Shown here piece after piece: positions 13,376 to 24,510 of a DNA stretch of 64,000 nt (the stretch's first letter is position 1; each line of letters opens with the position of its first letter). The stretch is from Polyodon spathula. Its lineage: Eukaryota; Chordata; Actinopteri; Acipenseriformes; Polyodontidae. The DNA is taken from positions 47,191,848-47,255,847 of the forward strand of contig NC_054535.1 of assembly GCF_017654505.1 (NCBI RefSeq). The letters run 5' to 3'. Under the pieces are notes generated by a model, which saw only the letters and a program-made list of their open reading frames with translations, did no database searches and was not told the DNA's origin. The position numbers and the translations under genes were made by a program.

Positions 13376-15000
13376 GTGAGACATGTTTTATTATACTCAT
13401 GAGTAGCTACATCATTTAATGTCAGGGAGTATGTGAATCAAACTAAACATGGATGTGCAGTTAAAGCAGTGACAACTGCTATTTTTATTTAACTCCTTTG
13501 TGTGTTAATGGATCTTTTTTGCACTCTTTTCTTATCTCTTTCTCTCTCACTCTCTCTCATACTGTACTCCCATCTCAACTTTCCTCAATTGTCGCGAAGC
13601 ACTCCTTTTGATAGATGCTGACTCCGCCCACTCATCACCCATTGGCCCATCGGTATCCCATCGCATTCACACACAGACACACACATTATCTGACAGACAG
13701 GCAGGCTACTCAAGGAAAGAGGCAGAGTGACACAACAGCACACAAACATCACATCAACACAGCAAATTCCCAACCCCGTGAGAGGGGTATTGCTGCAGAC
13801 CGCAGACTCACACAGTGTAGCTCTCACAGGCAGCTCACACAGGGTAGTTCTGCACTCGTAATAGATGTTCTCATTATATGCTTCAGCCCAATCACATGAT
13901 AAGGGTGATGAATTTATGTACTAAAACTAAGTTTATTTCATAACAATAACCTAACACTAAACCTAAGGTTCGTGGGGTATTGGCCATGGATCACCAGTTA
14001 ATTCTAACAAGGTAATCGTTATGTTCAGGGTTCTCCCCCTCCCACACTCTGCTTATGGTCACATCATTGGGATGCTGAAGGTTGTGTCAAAGTGGTTAGC
14101 AGTGTGCAGGTGCAGGTGATCAATAAACAGACAGACAATTATAATCCAGGTGCAATGTTGTTTTAATGTTTTTTAAATCAAATGGCCTGATGGCAAAACA
14201 ACAGGCCATTGGTAATGAAACAATAATAATAATAATATAGTCAATAATAACAGTCCTGTTTTTAGTTGACCCACACCTAACACATACACAAACACAAACA
14301 CCAGCCCATAGTGTGTGCTCTAGTACCATTTTCAGAAACTCTGATACAAAATAACTATTCTAGTGTTTGCCTTGGCGTGGGAGTCCGCTGCATAAGACAT
14401 CTAAAATCGTAAAAGTGCTTGTGAACATTTGAAGTTGACAAAGATTGAAATATATTCAGTCTTTTATTAAGCTAGCAGTGCCAGAGTTTACAATGGAATA
14501 TCCCTGACATGACCAGATGAAGAATGCACATAGTGGTGGAGGAATTGCTGTTTGAGTGGAATACCTAAATAGTTAATGACTTGTTCTTTGCAAAGACATT
14601 TATTTTGTTCCCTAAAGTGGAGACAAAACACAAGAGAAGACAGACCCCGGAACCTGGAGTCTTAGGCCAACAGGAAAGCCAACAGCCTGTTATGTTATGT
14701 ATTAACATGTAGTGTTTATTTTTTTATGAACTAGAGAATAAGCCAACCTTAAAGTAAAATTAATGTTTTGTTTGAGATTGAATGTAAGAAAAGTATTATT
14801 GCTTTCAGGTTATGCTTTGAGTTAATGAACACTATAGTAATTGTTTGTTTTATGTGATTATTCAAATTGATGTCGGTTTTACAATGCAATTATCATTCTG
14901 CGTTAAAGCTAGAATCCAAATTTACTTATTTTGATAATAGTTAATTGTCTTTATCTTGCAAGAGTGAGAATTGCCTTCTTAACCAAAACACATTATGTAT
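13376..15000. other. Unassigned DNA with CA-rich and ATA patches
   Basis: Contains a CA-rich patch at about 13665-13690, short AAT repeats at about 14220-14236, and overlapping frames of 80-94 codons on both strands at 13585-13899 with no known domain. No gene call is supported. Confidence 0.45.
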
Positions 15001-15021
15001 TTATTATATATATATTTATAT

Positions 15022-15100
<79 letters not shown>
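15001..15100. repeat. (AT)n microsatellite
   Basis: About 100 bp of AT repeat with a few interruptions. It abuts the outer end of a Tc1 element at 15102. Confidence 0.97.
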
Positions 15101-15101
<1 letters not shown>

Positions 15102-15105
<4 letters not shown>

Positions 15106-16054
15106 CCCCTGACCAATTCTCTCATATTACCGAATTACAAATAGTACATTGAAATTTCGTTCTGTTTGATATTTTATTTTTAAACACTGAAACTCAGAAT
15201 CAATTATTGTAAGGTGACATTGGTTTTAAGAAAAATAAAAAACTGAAATAACTTCCTTGCATAAGTATTCAACCCCTGTGCTGTGGAAGCTCCCAGTTTG
15301 CACCGATGAAAGAAATTGCCCTAACGAGGACACAATCACCTTACCATTGGCCTCCACCTGTGAACCATTAAAGTTGCTGTCACATTTTCTGGATAAAAAC
15401 CCCACTGTTGAAGGATCATTGGTAAGGCTGTGAATCTGAAGGAAAATGAAGACCAAAGAGCATTCTACAGAAGTTAGAGATAAAGTAATACAAATGCATA
15501 GATTAGGGAAAGGGTACAAAATAATATCCAAGTGTTTGGATATCCCAGTGAGCACAGTTGGATCAATAATCAGGAAGTGGAAGCTGCATCACACCACCCA
15601 GGCACTGCGAAGAAAAGGCCGTCCCTCAAAACTCAGAGCTCAAACAAGAAGGAGACTTGTGAAAGAAGCCACAGAGAGGCCAACAATCACTTTGAAGGAG
15701 CTACAGAGTTCAGTGGCTGGGAGTGGAGTAATGGTGCACCAGTCAACCATATCAAGAGCTCTGCATAATACTGGCCTGTATGGGAGGGTGGCAAGAAAGA
15801 AGTCGTTACTCAAAAAGTACCATCTGAAAGCACGTCTGGAGTTTGCCAGAAAGCATGAGAGTGACCCAGCTGCGATGTGGGAAAAGGTTTTGTGGTCAGA
15901 TAAGACCAAGATAGAGCATTTTGGCCAAAACTCAAAGCGTTATGTGTGGCGCAAACCTAAAACTGCCCATGCCTCAAGACACACCATCCCTACAGTGAAG
16001 TATGGTGGTGGCAGCATCATGCTGTGGGGATGCTTCTCATCAGCAGGGACTGGG
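15102..16054 (+). mobile_element. Tc1/mariner element, 3' end missing
   Basis: The 5' end starts with CAGACCCCTGACCAATTC directly after an (AT)n tract, consistent with insertion at a TA. About 340 bp of 5' non-coding sequence, in the range of Tc1 families with long TIRs, precedes a transposase frame starting at 15446. Similarity to Tc1 stops abruptly at about 16054, after the codons for SSAGTG, where an unrelated minisatellite begins. No 3' TIR was found downstream, so the distal part of the transposase gene and the right end are lost. Confidence 0.9.
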
Positions 16055-16111
16055 CATCGTGTTACACGATTCTTGCCTCCTCCTGGCGGTGGAGGCAAGA
16101 GCAACGGGTAG
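15446..16111 (+). pseudogene. Tc1 transposase, 3'-truncated
   Basis: An open frame of 221 codons. Residues 1 to about 55 form the first helix-turn-helix (start MKTKEHSTEVRDK). GRPSKL near residue 58 is the GRPR-like linker. A second helix-turn-helix follows to about residue 115. The catalytic domain starts around 120-140 with the first aspartate in WSDKTK and the glycine-rich KYGGGSIMLWGCF block. About 209 residues are Tc1; the last dozen come from the adjoining minisatellite DNA. Full transposases run to about 340 residues, so the second Asp and third Asp/Glu of the DDE triad are missing. The absence of any stop or frameshift over the retained part suggests a younger copy than the one at 2080. 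The start is the first Met in the conserved position. Confidence 0.93.
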
Positions 16112-16400
16112 TCTCCCCCTGGCAGCAAAGACGGGAGCAGCAAGTACTCCCCCTGGTGTCGAAGACGGGAGCAGCGAGTACTCCCCCAGGTGTCAAAGAT
16201 GGGAGCAGTGGGTAGTCTCCCCTTGGGTGGTGGAGGCAGGAGCAGCAGGTAGTCTCCCCCTAGCGATGGAGGCGGGAGCAGCAGGTAGTCTCCCTCTATC
16301 ACTGGATGCTGGTGCAGCTCTCGCTTGGACACTGGGGACTGGTGCGGCTCTCCCTCGGTTGCTAGGGACAGGTGCGACTCTGCTCTGGGCCCTGGCATGG
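16101..16400. repeat. GC-rich minisatellite, 34-37 bp then 30 bp units
   Basis: Units beginning GCAGCAGGTAGTCTCCCCCT or close variants start at about 16101, 16137, 16171, 16205, 16242 and 16278, with spacings of 36, 34, 34, 37 and 36 bp. Degenerate units of about 30 bp (GGTGCGGCTCTCCCTCGG type) follow to about 16400. Base composition is much richer in G+C than the surroundings. On the minus strand the units read as Leu/Pro-rich repeats. Confidence 0.85.
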
Positions 16401-16715
16401 ACGTGCCTACTGCCTGTGGAGGTGGGATAGGTGTGGCTCCTCCCAATGGGACTGGAGATGGTGGGACCCATCCCAAATCTGCAGCCAGGTAATCGAAACA
16501 CCATTGATGCGATGTTTAGGAGGGACACCGGGTGATGTTGCTGCTCCACGGTTTCCCATTGCTCCACATCTCTGGCCCACAGCAGGTTGATTGCCATTTG
16601 GAGGGCCTCCTGGAAGTTCCCTCAAGGGTGTTGGACACTCGTGCTCTGGCACTGCTGCACAGAATTTAATAATTAATAAAAGGTTGAAACAAAACAGAAA
16701 CACTTTATAAAACAA
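16193..16715 (-). pseudogene. Possible coding relic, Pro-rich, unknown
   Basis: Overlapping minus-strand frames of 134 codons (16597 to 16193) and 102 codons (16715 to 16407) run through the minisatellite and the GC-rich DNA beside it. One begins MAINLLWARDVEQWETVEQQ, a plausible helical segment, and passes into Ala/Pro/Arg-rich repeats. The organisation (globular start, then a repeat-rich tail) would suit part of a repetitive-element protein. I recognise no domain and the frames compete with each other. It may equally be a by-product of GC-rich repeat DNA with few stops. Confidence 0.25.
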
Positions 16716-17446
16716 AACGGCATGATGGCCAATAAACAGACAAAACTGGGGATAATATTACCGGACAGGTCCAACCCAGACCCAAAGATGGCTCTGGTCC
16801 AACACCCCATCCCCGGTTACAACCTATCACCAGCCCTCATCCTACAATAGCCCAATGAGAAGTTAACCCAAGCAGGCAACAAAGAGCAGGGAAGTACTGT
16901 ACGAGTGTTCACATAATATATTGAGTGGTTAAGTTATTAAATGCCTATATATTTTACTTGATCTTTTATTTAAATAAAGTTTCTCATACCAGCTTTTTGA
17001 AAAAAATCCTTTTTTGTATTGTTCAAGTTTGCTGAAGGAAAGTGGATAAATTGATTCATCTTTAATATAATGGCAGCGGAGACAGTGTGTATCACTCAGC
17101 TGGTGGTTGATTGATCAACCCCAATTATGTCTCCGACTACTTGTTGATAGCTGCCTGTTGCAAAAAATCTTAACATTAAACAGACTTTTAACAGCATTGT
17201 AAGGCATAGCTGAGCTCCGTCGTCTGCCCAACTAGCAGATCAACCATGTTTGTTAATTTAATTATGGTAGCAGGAGTTTACCTGTACCGTTTTCTTACTT
17301 CTTCCTTGCCGAAAACCTCAAGAGGTTTTTTGCCAATCTTTAAAAACCTGACCTATACGTACGTGTCTGACGGTTTCAAATAAAATGAATTTCTTTTAGT
17401 TCCTCCATTTTTCAAAAGTGGGATCAAGTTCTGATCCGGCTCTAAA
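16716..17446. other. Unassigned DNA
   Basis: No gene or transposon end recognised. The first 200 bp are C-rich and may belong to the GC-rich unit on the left. Confidence 0.45.
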
Positions 17447-17759
17447 TTTACAGTATAATCGTAAATCTCGAAAAACTAAATCTAAACTTAAATCTAAATC
17501 TTTTGTAGTCATTTTTGTATTACTTTAGTATAAATACATGTTAATTTGGATTCATATGTTGTTTTTTTCTGACTTTATGTGAACGAAAAGACACAAAAGC
17601 ACTCGTTTTCTCATTGGAAATAGTGATATTTTGAAATATCACTGTCCTAGTCACAAAAGCAAAGTTTGTGGGGAATAATAGCCATTTTCTATACTTTTGA
17701 GGCATAAGCAATTAGGAAATAACACTTACTACCCAGGATCAAAAATTGTGTTACATAGT

Positions 17760-17760
<1 letters not shown>
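17447..17760 (+). repeat. Dispersed repeat family B, copy 1
   Basis: Runs from TTTACAGTATAATCGTAAAT to TTGTGTTACATAGTG. It is closely similar to the two head-to-head copies at 27839-28360 and to the copy at 63799 onward. All copies hold the short palindrome GTGATATTTTGAAATATCAC. No coding capacity is visible. The sharp start at TTTACAGTATA, shared with the 63.8-kb copy, suggests a real element boundary. The right end runs into an (AAT)n tract. Class unknown; a small non-autonomous element is the simplest reading. Confidence 0.8.
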
Positions 17761-17820
<60 letters not shown>

Positions 17821-17821
17821 T
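17761..17821. repeat. (AAT)n microsatellite
   Basis: About 20 units with one break near 17790. It directly follows the right end of family B copy 1. Confidence 0.97.
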
Positions 17822-18719
17822 AAAGTTCACTGACTGAATTAGGTAACAGAATTTGTCTTTATTTCATCCTAAATAATACCTCTTGCAGTTATTTCAATAA
17901 GTAATTTTCTCAAACAATAGTAAACAACACTTTTAAACATCATACCCATGTGTCTTAATACCGTCCAAACATGAATAGGGTAGTATTCATTCTTCAACTT
18001 CAACAAACACTGTAACACAGAATGCCAAAAGTCAATCCATTGATCCACTGTTCACATTTAAATATAACTGGGTATGTATTGTGAGACATTCAACTAGGGC
18101 CAGATTAACTGGCGAACCACTGTGGTTTCTGTAAAGTAGCTGTCTAGTGCTTCATACCAATCTCTTCTTATTGTTTTGTTTTTAAAACATGTTATTTGTC
18201 TTTGTGTATATCGTATTTCACCTTGATAAAAGAAAGAAGTGTCATTTTCTGTAAGGCAATCTAGTTCAGTCGCATCAAAAATGATAGACTCAGTCCAGAA
18301 ATAAATACTAGTCCTGAGAAACAATATCAGTCATCTTGTGTAACTCATACAGAGCCTACATACATGATACAATATGTCTTACTCCTAAAAACAGAAGTGA
18401 CCCAATAGTATGCACGGATTAGTAGAGAATAACAATTAGCTATGACATGTTTAATCACAATTCAATCAATTATTCTCCAGATGTATGCAACACTGTAAGT
18501 GTGACATACTGGGTGGCTGGATGAATGGACAGACAGAGGCCCCCATTTGTCTCCAGAATCTGATACTCCCAAAAATGTATGCTAAGTACAGTGATGTTAA
18601 GTACAGTGATGTTGGAAATTTTGGCAAGCTGTAGCAGCACAAGTGTCAGCTACAGATCAGTTTTATGGAGCAGTTTCAATTAAAAATACTGTATTAGTTC
18701 ATTATCTCACTATACTTTA
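17822..18719. other. Unassigned DNA
   Basis: No recognisable gene. A 13-bp duplication (AAGTACAGTGATG) occurs at about 18585-18612. Confidence 0.45.
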
Positions 18720-19172
18720 TAACTTTAAACACCATAGTAACCATGACCCTATGTACACACTGTAAGGAATTATAAGCTAGTTTTACATCTAGTCTTAAGG
18801 AGATGCCAAAGGTCACGATCAAGGTCATTGAATAGAGCATACATGGGTTCCTAAATGTGTTATATAGTAGCCATAACCCTATGTGCATTGTCAGGAGTAA
18901 TAAGCTACTTTTACATTTGACATTGGAGAGGTCAAAGGTCATAAGCAAGGTCATTTTTGGATACACATACAGTTTCCTATATGTGTTCCATAGTAACCAT
19001 GACCCTATCTGCACTTGTTATAAACCAGTTTTGCACTTGATTTTAAGGAGAGGTCAAAGGGCATGGTCAAGGCAATTTTTGAATAGAGCATATACTGGTT
19101 CTTATATGTGTTCCATAGTAACCATTAGCCTATCTGCACTCTGTAAGGAGTTATAAGCCAGTTTTACATTTG
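18720..19172. repeat. Tandem repeat, 125-130 bp unit
   Basis: About 3.5 diverged copies of one unit. Equivalent ATAGTA positions fall at 18734, 18864, 18990 and 19115 (spacings 130, 126, 125). Each unit has the order CCATAGTAACCATGACCCTAT, TAAGGAGTTATAAGC, a TTTTACATTTGA block, then GGTCAAAGGTCA. The GGTCAAAGGTCA type element resembles a nuclear-receptor direct repeat (AGGTCA spaced by 1), recurring once per unit, but function is not implied by that alone. Confidence 0.85.
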
Positions 19173-19189
19173 ACCAAAAGTTTTCAAAG

Positions 19190-19750
19190 AAATGCATCAG
19201 GTGGCCATATTGGTTTACACACAAACACAATTTTTGAAAAAGTCAATTGTATTGACACAGAGATGATGCTTGTCAACTTTGGAGTTAATCAAATAAACCA
19301 TTTTTCAACTGAAGCGGTTTCAAATTTAAGGAGAACATGTAGGTCTGGCGGCCATATTGTTTAACAAAAGAGTACCATTTTGCACTATTTGAATTCCATT
19401 TTCCCCAGGATGATGCCTACCAAGTTCAGAGTTAGTTGGTTAAACGGTTTTCAAACAGAAGCAGTTTGATGTTTGGGGCACGTTTCTGTGAATTTGCTGC
19501 AGCTATTTTGATATTAAAATTTATCGCAGCAACTTCTGCTTCGCAAACTTGAAGCTAGTTTGGTTGTTGATGGAATATGCCAAGTTTCAGATCAAATGCT
19601 TCACCTGTTCCCAAGAAGATTTTGAAAGGTTTTTCAAAAGAATGTTGGAGCTGAATATTTTAGCATCTGAATTGTATTCAACCCGGGATGATAACTGCCA
19701 GGTTTGATGTTGATTAGTTACACTGCGTTTGAGCAGGTGAAGTTTGAAGT
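19190..19750. repeat. Second, more diverged tandem array
   Basis: Related segments containing GATGATG...CCAAGTTCAGAGTTAG start near 19262, 19410, 19568 and 19687, about 120-160 bp apart. Each is followed by a GTTTTCAA...GAAGCAGTTT block. GGCCATATTG occurs just before the first two. It lies directly beside the 125-130 bp array but has a different unit. The copies are too diverged for exact borders by eye. Confidence 0.55.
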
Positions 19751-20500
19751 CTTGGGAAGAATTTGGGAATAATAATTAAAAAATAATATTCTTTGCAATA
19801 ACAATAGGTTCCCCAGCCATTCTGACAGGGGAAAAATGTCAGAAAAAAACACACTTAACATGTGGAATATGATGAGTAGCAGTTCTGGTTTCTGATTCAT
19901 AATGTCCCTGGCATGCACGATGAAGCAGAATCTGTACAAGTTGAAGGCTACATTTCTCAAGGTAGCTGGTACTGCGAACATTTGGGCAATCAATGTGCTG
20001 ATGGAAATAGTATCTGCAGAAGGTATGAACATGACATCAGCACAAAACAATCCAGGTTTATTCACCTTGAAATTATATTTAAAAAAAAAAGAAAATAGAT
20101 GATTAAAGCATCACCATTTTCTGTCAAATATTTACAATTAAGATGGCGTTAGACAATGTTTTACTACAGACAGTACTGTCACACAAAGTCACCAATAAAT
20201 ACCTCTCTGCAATAAACAGTGGCTGTCCAGCACAGCACAGCGCTCTGACAAACTCATTAACACAGTCATTCTGCACTCTCTTTTTTATTAAAGCGTGTGT
20301 AAAAGCAGCATCAATGGATTGTTTGCCTCTCAGTTCACTTTCTTGTTTTAATTTAATGTGTCGCTTATTTTTCAGTATGTTCTTTTATTATCAGAGCGAA
20401 CATGTACCTCAATGCAACAGTATTTGCAGCACTATGCATCCTCTGCCTCATCTTATCCACTTCTGCCATTTTTGCTTTTTGCATACTTCGAAACATTTGT
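19751..20500. other. Unassigned DNA
   Basis: Frames of up to 125 codons (20143-20520, plus strand) have no recognisable domain. The right end may be part of repeat family A. Confidence 0.4.
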
Positions 20501-20731
20501 TTTCTTTTGAATATATATAAACTGATTTACGTTTTCTCTCCATTCCTCATCCAGTAAAAATATTATATTTTCGTGCAAGTATTTCAACGTAGTTTTTGAA
20601 TAATAGACAAAAATCGGGTATAAATCAATAAAAACCGATGTCCAGTTAAAAGAAAAATCCAGTAATTTTTTGCTACAATTCAAAATAAACCGGAAACGAG
20701 GAACACTAGGTATGAACCATACATTCATTAT
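20501..20731. repeat. Dispersed repeat family A, copy 2 (continuous)
   Basis: The uninterrupted counterpart of 373-452 plus 694-799. A 91-codon minus-strand frame (20728 to 20453) spans it, and short stretches such as FILN and LYPIFVYYS are similar in copy 1. That could reflect an old coding origin or simply shared DNA. No domain is known to me. Confidence 0.55.
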
Positions 20732-21997
20732 TTTGAGGTTTGGAATCCCCTATAAAGAATAACATGGACATTCAGAGAAGCATGTTTACTAAATTGCCTA
20801 TAACCACTGATGTAGAAGTACTTCACACACTAGGGAGAGTAGGAATTTTAGATATTATAGAGATTTGGGGTTTTCTAATAATGTTTTGATACTTTAACAG
20901 TACATCAGCCTACATGTCAACAAAATCACTACTTAGTCCCAGTATATAATGTAATCTAATAAGTCCTGTTAAATACTCACAAAGAGCTTTTGATTATTTG
21001 TTGATCTTATTTTAAATTAATTGTTCATTATGTATTTCCTTTTTTGAAACTCTGATTTTGCAGTTTCTACTTCAGTGGCAGTTACATTAGTGTTAATTGG
21101 TTCTGCAGTCTGGTCTAATTTGGATCAGCTGCTGGAGTGTCTGGGAGAGAGAGTGGAGCTGACAGGAGGGAAAGAGACAGAGAATGGGATAAGAGAGGCT
21201 CAGCAGGGGCTGAAACTTAAGGCAGCCAATTGATATTACAGAGGATTTAAAGACCCTGCATAGCCTGGATCTACTCGCTTGTTGCTAAGTGTGAGATACG
21301 CACCCCCACAATACGCGTATTCTCATATTGAAATCTCTGCGGTGTAGCTGGCTGTGGGTGGGGATTATCACTCTGCGGACTCCGGAATGCAAATATGGCT
21401 TGAAAAAAGACACGCCTCTGAATGACCAAGTAAAGGTTCCCAGAATTTGTACTTGACTAGCCTTTCCTCACACAACTAACAGTATTTAACATGTGAACTA
21501 TAACTTGAGCTATAACATTTGTTTTAAAGTCTATCCAAACAAATAATACTTCGCTGAAAGTATGCTGAATAAGTGAAAGTAGGATAAATACACAAATCAA
21601 CTTTCCAACTCTTCTCCCCACGCTCAGGCATGCATTCCTATTTATTTATTTCTCAACCGCACCCTCCATCTGCCCCCACCAATACTGGGCATGCCATTTT
21701 GACCCCCTCTCCCGCCAGCATTCTGGAGGTGCAAATGCATGTCCAGGATTGGTGAGCTCGGACAGACAGGCAACCAACACTCTCCCCTCCACAGCAAAAC
21801 AGTACAACATGTGAAACAAACACAAAGGACAACAAACAGGACAGTCACCAAGTCCCTTTTGCAACACAGATGCCTGGAATGAACGTGAATTTTGCTAGTT
21901 CCGAAAAACAAATGCCAAAGTCAATAGAGTTTAAAACATTTAAAACAGAGGTAAACATGTGCATTGCTATAAAAGAAATCAACAGACAACACAGAAG

Positions 21998-22000
<3 letters not shown>
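20732..22000. other. Unassigned DNA
   Basis: Includes a purine-rich patch at about 21130-21220 and competing minus-strand frames of 60-89 codons at 21642-21911 without domain similarity. No supported gene. Confidence 0.45.

Positions 22001-22058
<58 letters not shown>
22001..22058. repeat. (ATT)n microsatellite
   Basis: About 19 uninterrupted units. Frames across it encode only Asn, Leu or Ile runs. Confidence 0.98.
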
Positions 22059-22060
<2 letters not shown>

Positions 22061-24429
22061 AAGTGTCTCACACACCGTTTGTGTTTTAATCATAATTGTG
22101 GTTGTCTTCAACTGTGTTTACTACTCATGGCCGCTAGGCTGAAGCGCCTACACGTCCCTTACTCTTGCTTTCAGGCCAAATGGTTTATGCATGGTGTCTG
22201 CTCCAGATGCGTGCACGTTTTTTTCATTCTCGTTCCAGAATGCGAATAGCAGCTCTGACACCGTGTAAACCCTTCTTCATGCACGTAAATACCAATACGA
22301 GGCAGGTAAGTGAGAACATGCCCCTAAAATATTAAGGAAAGCAGGCATTGTTTGAACACAACTGTATTTTTTATTTTTATTTTAGTCACTTCAATAGTAC
22401 ATGCTATGCAAACAAATAATGCCATATAACCTACAGGTGGTCACCTTTTTAACTTTCCTCATACGTACACAGGGTATCTACTTTTCTTCTGCAAAGACAA
22501 GGTAACCAAAGCCATGCATTTTATTTACCAATGAAACAGACATGGCAACAAGTGTATCTTGAACAATTTTCAAGAGTTGACCAACCAGTGGCCTAGACAG
22601 TTCAATGGCATATTACTTTCCTCAGGTTTGAATTAGTTATAATATACAACATGGAGGTAGAAAAGGTCACAATGATTAGCTTGAGTTACCATGATCAACA
22701 ATGATATTGTGTTATGCATGAGTACAGGCCAAAACATGACATTTCTGAAAACCCTTATTCTTCTAAATCAACAAATAGGTTTGAAGTTAATTCCAGAATC
22801 AAATACTGACAGGATATTCATTTTGTAAAATACAATGTTCTCGGTAGAAATCAGACTAATCCTATTATATCTATAATTCTTCCATTTTGGACTGACAATT
22901 CCACTGCATTGTCAGTCATTGGATATTAAAGGTCAATAATGCATTTGTATTAAACACATTCAAAACTATTTTACCAGTTATTTCACTGACCTTACCTTTT
23001 ATGAATAGCCTTTTGCAGTCTGAAGAAAATATTAGTAACAACATGTTAGTGATGACTGTCTGAGCTGCAGTAACCTTTACATGGATAAAAAATGGCTTGA
23101 CTGCAGGCACTTGGAGCTTTAAATTAATTTTGAACTACAGTATATCATAGATCTTTTTGACAGTTGACATATCCAAATAGAAACCTCCACACTTATTGCC
23201 CAGAGTGAAATCAAGTACTCTTTGTAATGACCAGGTAAGGGTGTGCTACGTGTTTGGGTTTCAGTACAGTTTCAGAGTTGCTGAATTATTTGTACAGCTT
23301 AGATTCAGGTTCAGTTCAGGCTACAGGCACTGTCAAAACCAAGTCTCTTGGTCTAATGTAGTACAGGTTTGTTACAGCTCTGGTGGAAGAGAATTCCAAG
23401 ATTGAATTGCTAAGAACATCCTGACCCACTACATTTTGAAAAATATAGGGACTGCAGGCAATCACAAGAAAATACTTCTATCAAGGGGTTATGTGACATT
23501 ATGAACCAGAAGAATGAAGCACTATATATATATATATATATATATATCTATATAATATCTATTTAGCCACTGTATAAATATGGACCGATATATAATTTTA
23601 GACCTTGTATGGAACGTATATATATTATATATATTTATGTAAACCAGGTTGCGCATGGGCAGAAAATCTGGAACAGGGTACCTGCAGTGAAAAATACCTG
23701 AGTACCTGGATCACTTTTATTAATGTCTTAAGTGCATGACACATATTTAAATAATATATGTATAAATACATTTAGTCTCTTCAGATCTGTAGACTTGTGT
23801 TATCTTTTCATTACGTTAAGTACTGTCGCAATAGCTACCGTAAATTGAGCCAGCTGGGTTTTTACAGAAGTTGCAGAAGAGACGTGTGTCTGTTTGGTTA
23901 ACAATGAAGTCTCATTCCTGATCATCACTAAACTCTGTCTTGTGCATACATAACAAGCAAAGCATTGAGTGGAATTTCTTTACCAAGCAGGAGGAAATGG
24001 AATTTGCCAAGGAAATATTTCATTCAAAGGAGGAAGCATACTTACTTAATGTGATCCACATTATTTTATTTTTATTACATTTTTTTGCTTATTTATTTTT
24101 AAATGAAGGCTATTTATTTGATCTTTTTGGTAAGAAACTGTATCTTCTCAATAACTGTAAATAAAGCATTCCGTATAAAGCCACACAATTATTATTAAGG
24201 GATCACAGAGTTATTACTGACTTAAACAAACAGGATGTTTGTTATGTTGCTTTGTTTACGATTTAGTTCCTGAGAAGAATAGTTGCCTCAGTTATTATTA
24301 TTGAGATGTACTTGACGCTCGCTGTGTTATTGTTTTCTGTAAAATACTGATATCCTGTCAGTTAAGAAAAGGCTTAATACAAAAGCTTGTTTCCACCAGC
24401 CAGAGACCTGCACTTACAACTGTACTGTC
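22059..24429. other. Unassigned AT-rich DNA
   Basis: Contains a short (AT)n at about 23523-23547 and further TA-rich stretches to about 23640. No gene, RNA or transposon end recognised. Confidence 0.45.
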
Positions 24430-24436
24430 ATATATA

Positions 24437-24506
<70 letters not shown>
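24430..24506. repeat. (AT)n microsatellite
   Basis: About 75 bp of AT dinucleotides with one early break. Confidence 0.97.

Positions 24507-24510
<4 letters not shown>

Noticed and set aside
15532..15909. Other frames overlapping the Tc1 transposase
   Set aside because: Shadows of the real transposase frame.
16002..16430. 142-codon Ala/Gly-rich plus-strand frame
   Set aside because: Runs through the minisatellite in competition with minus-strand frames; no domain, no conserved start.
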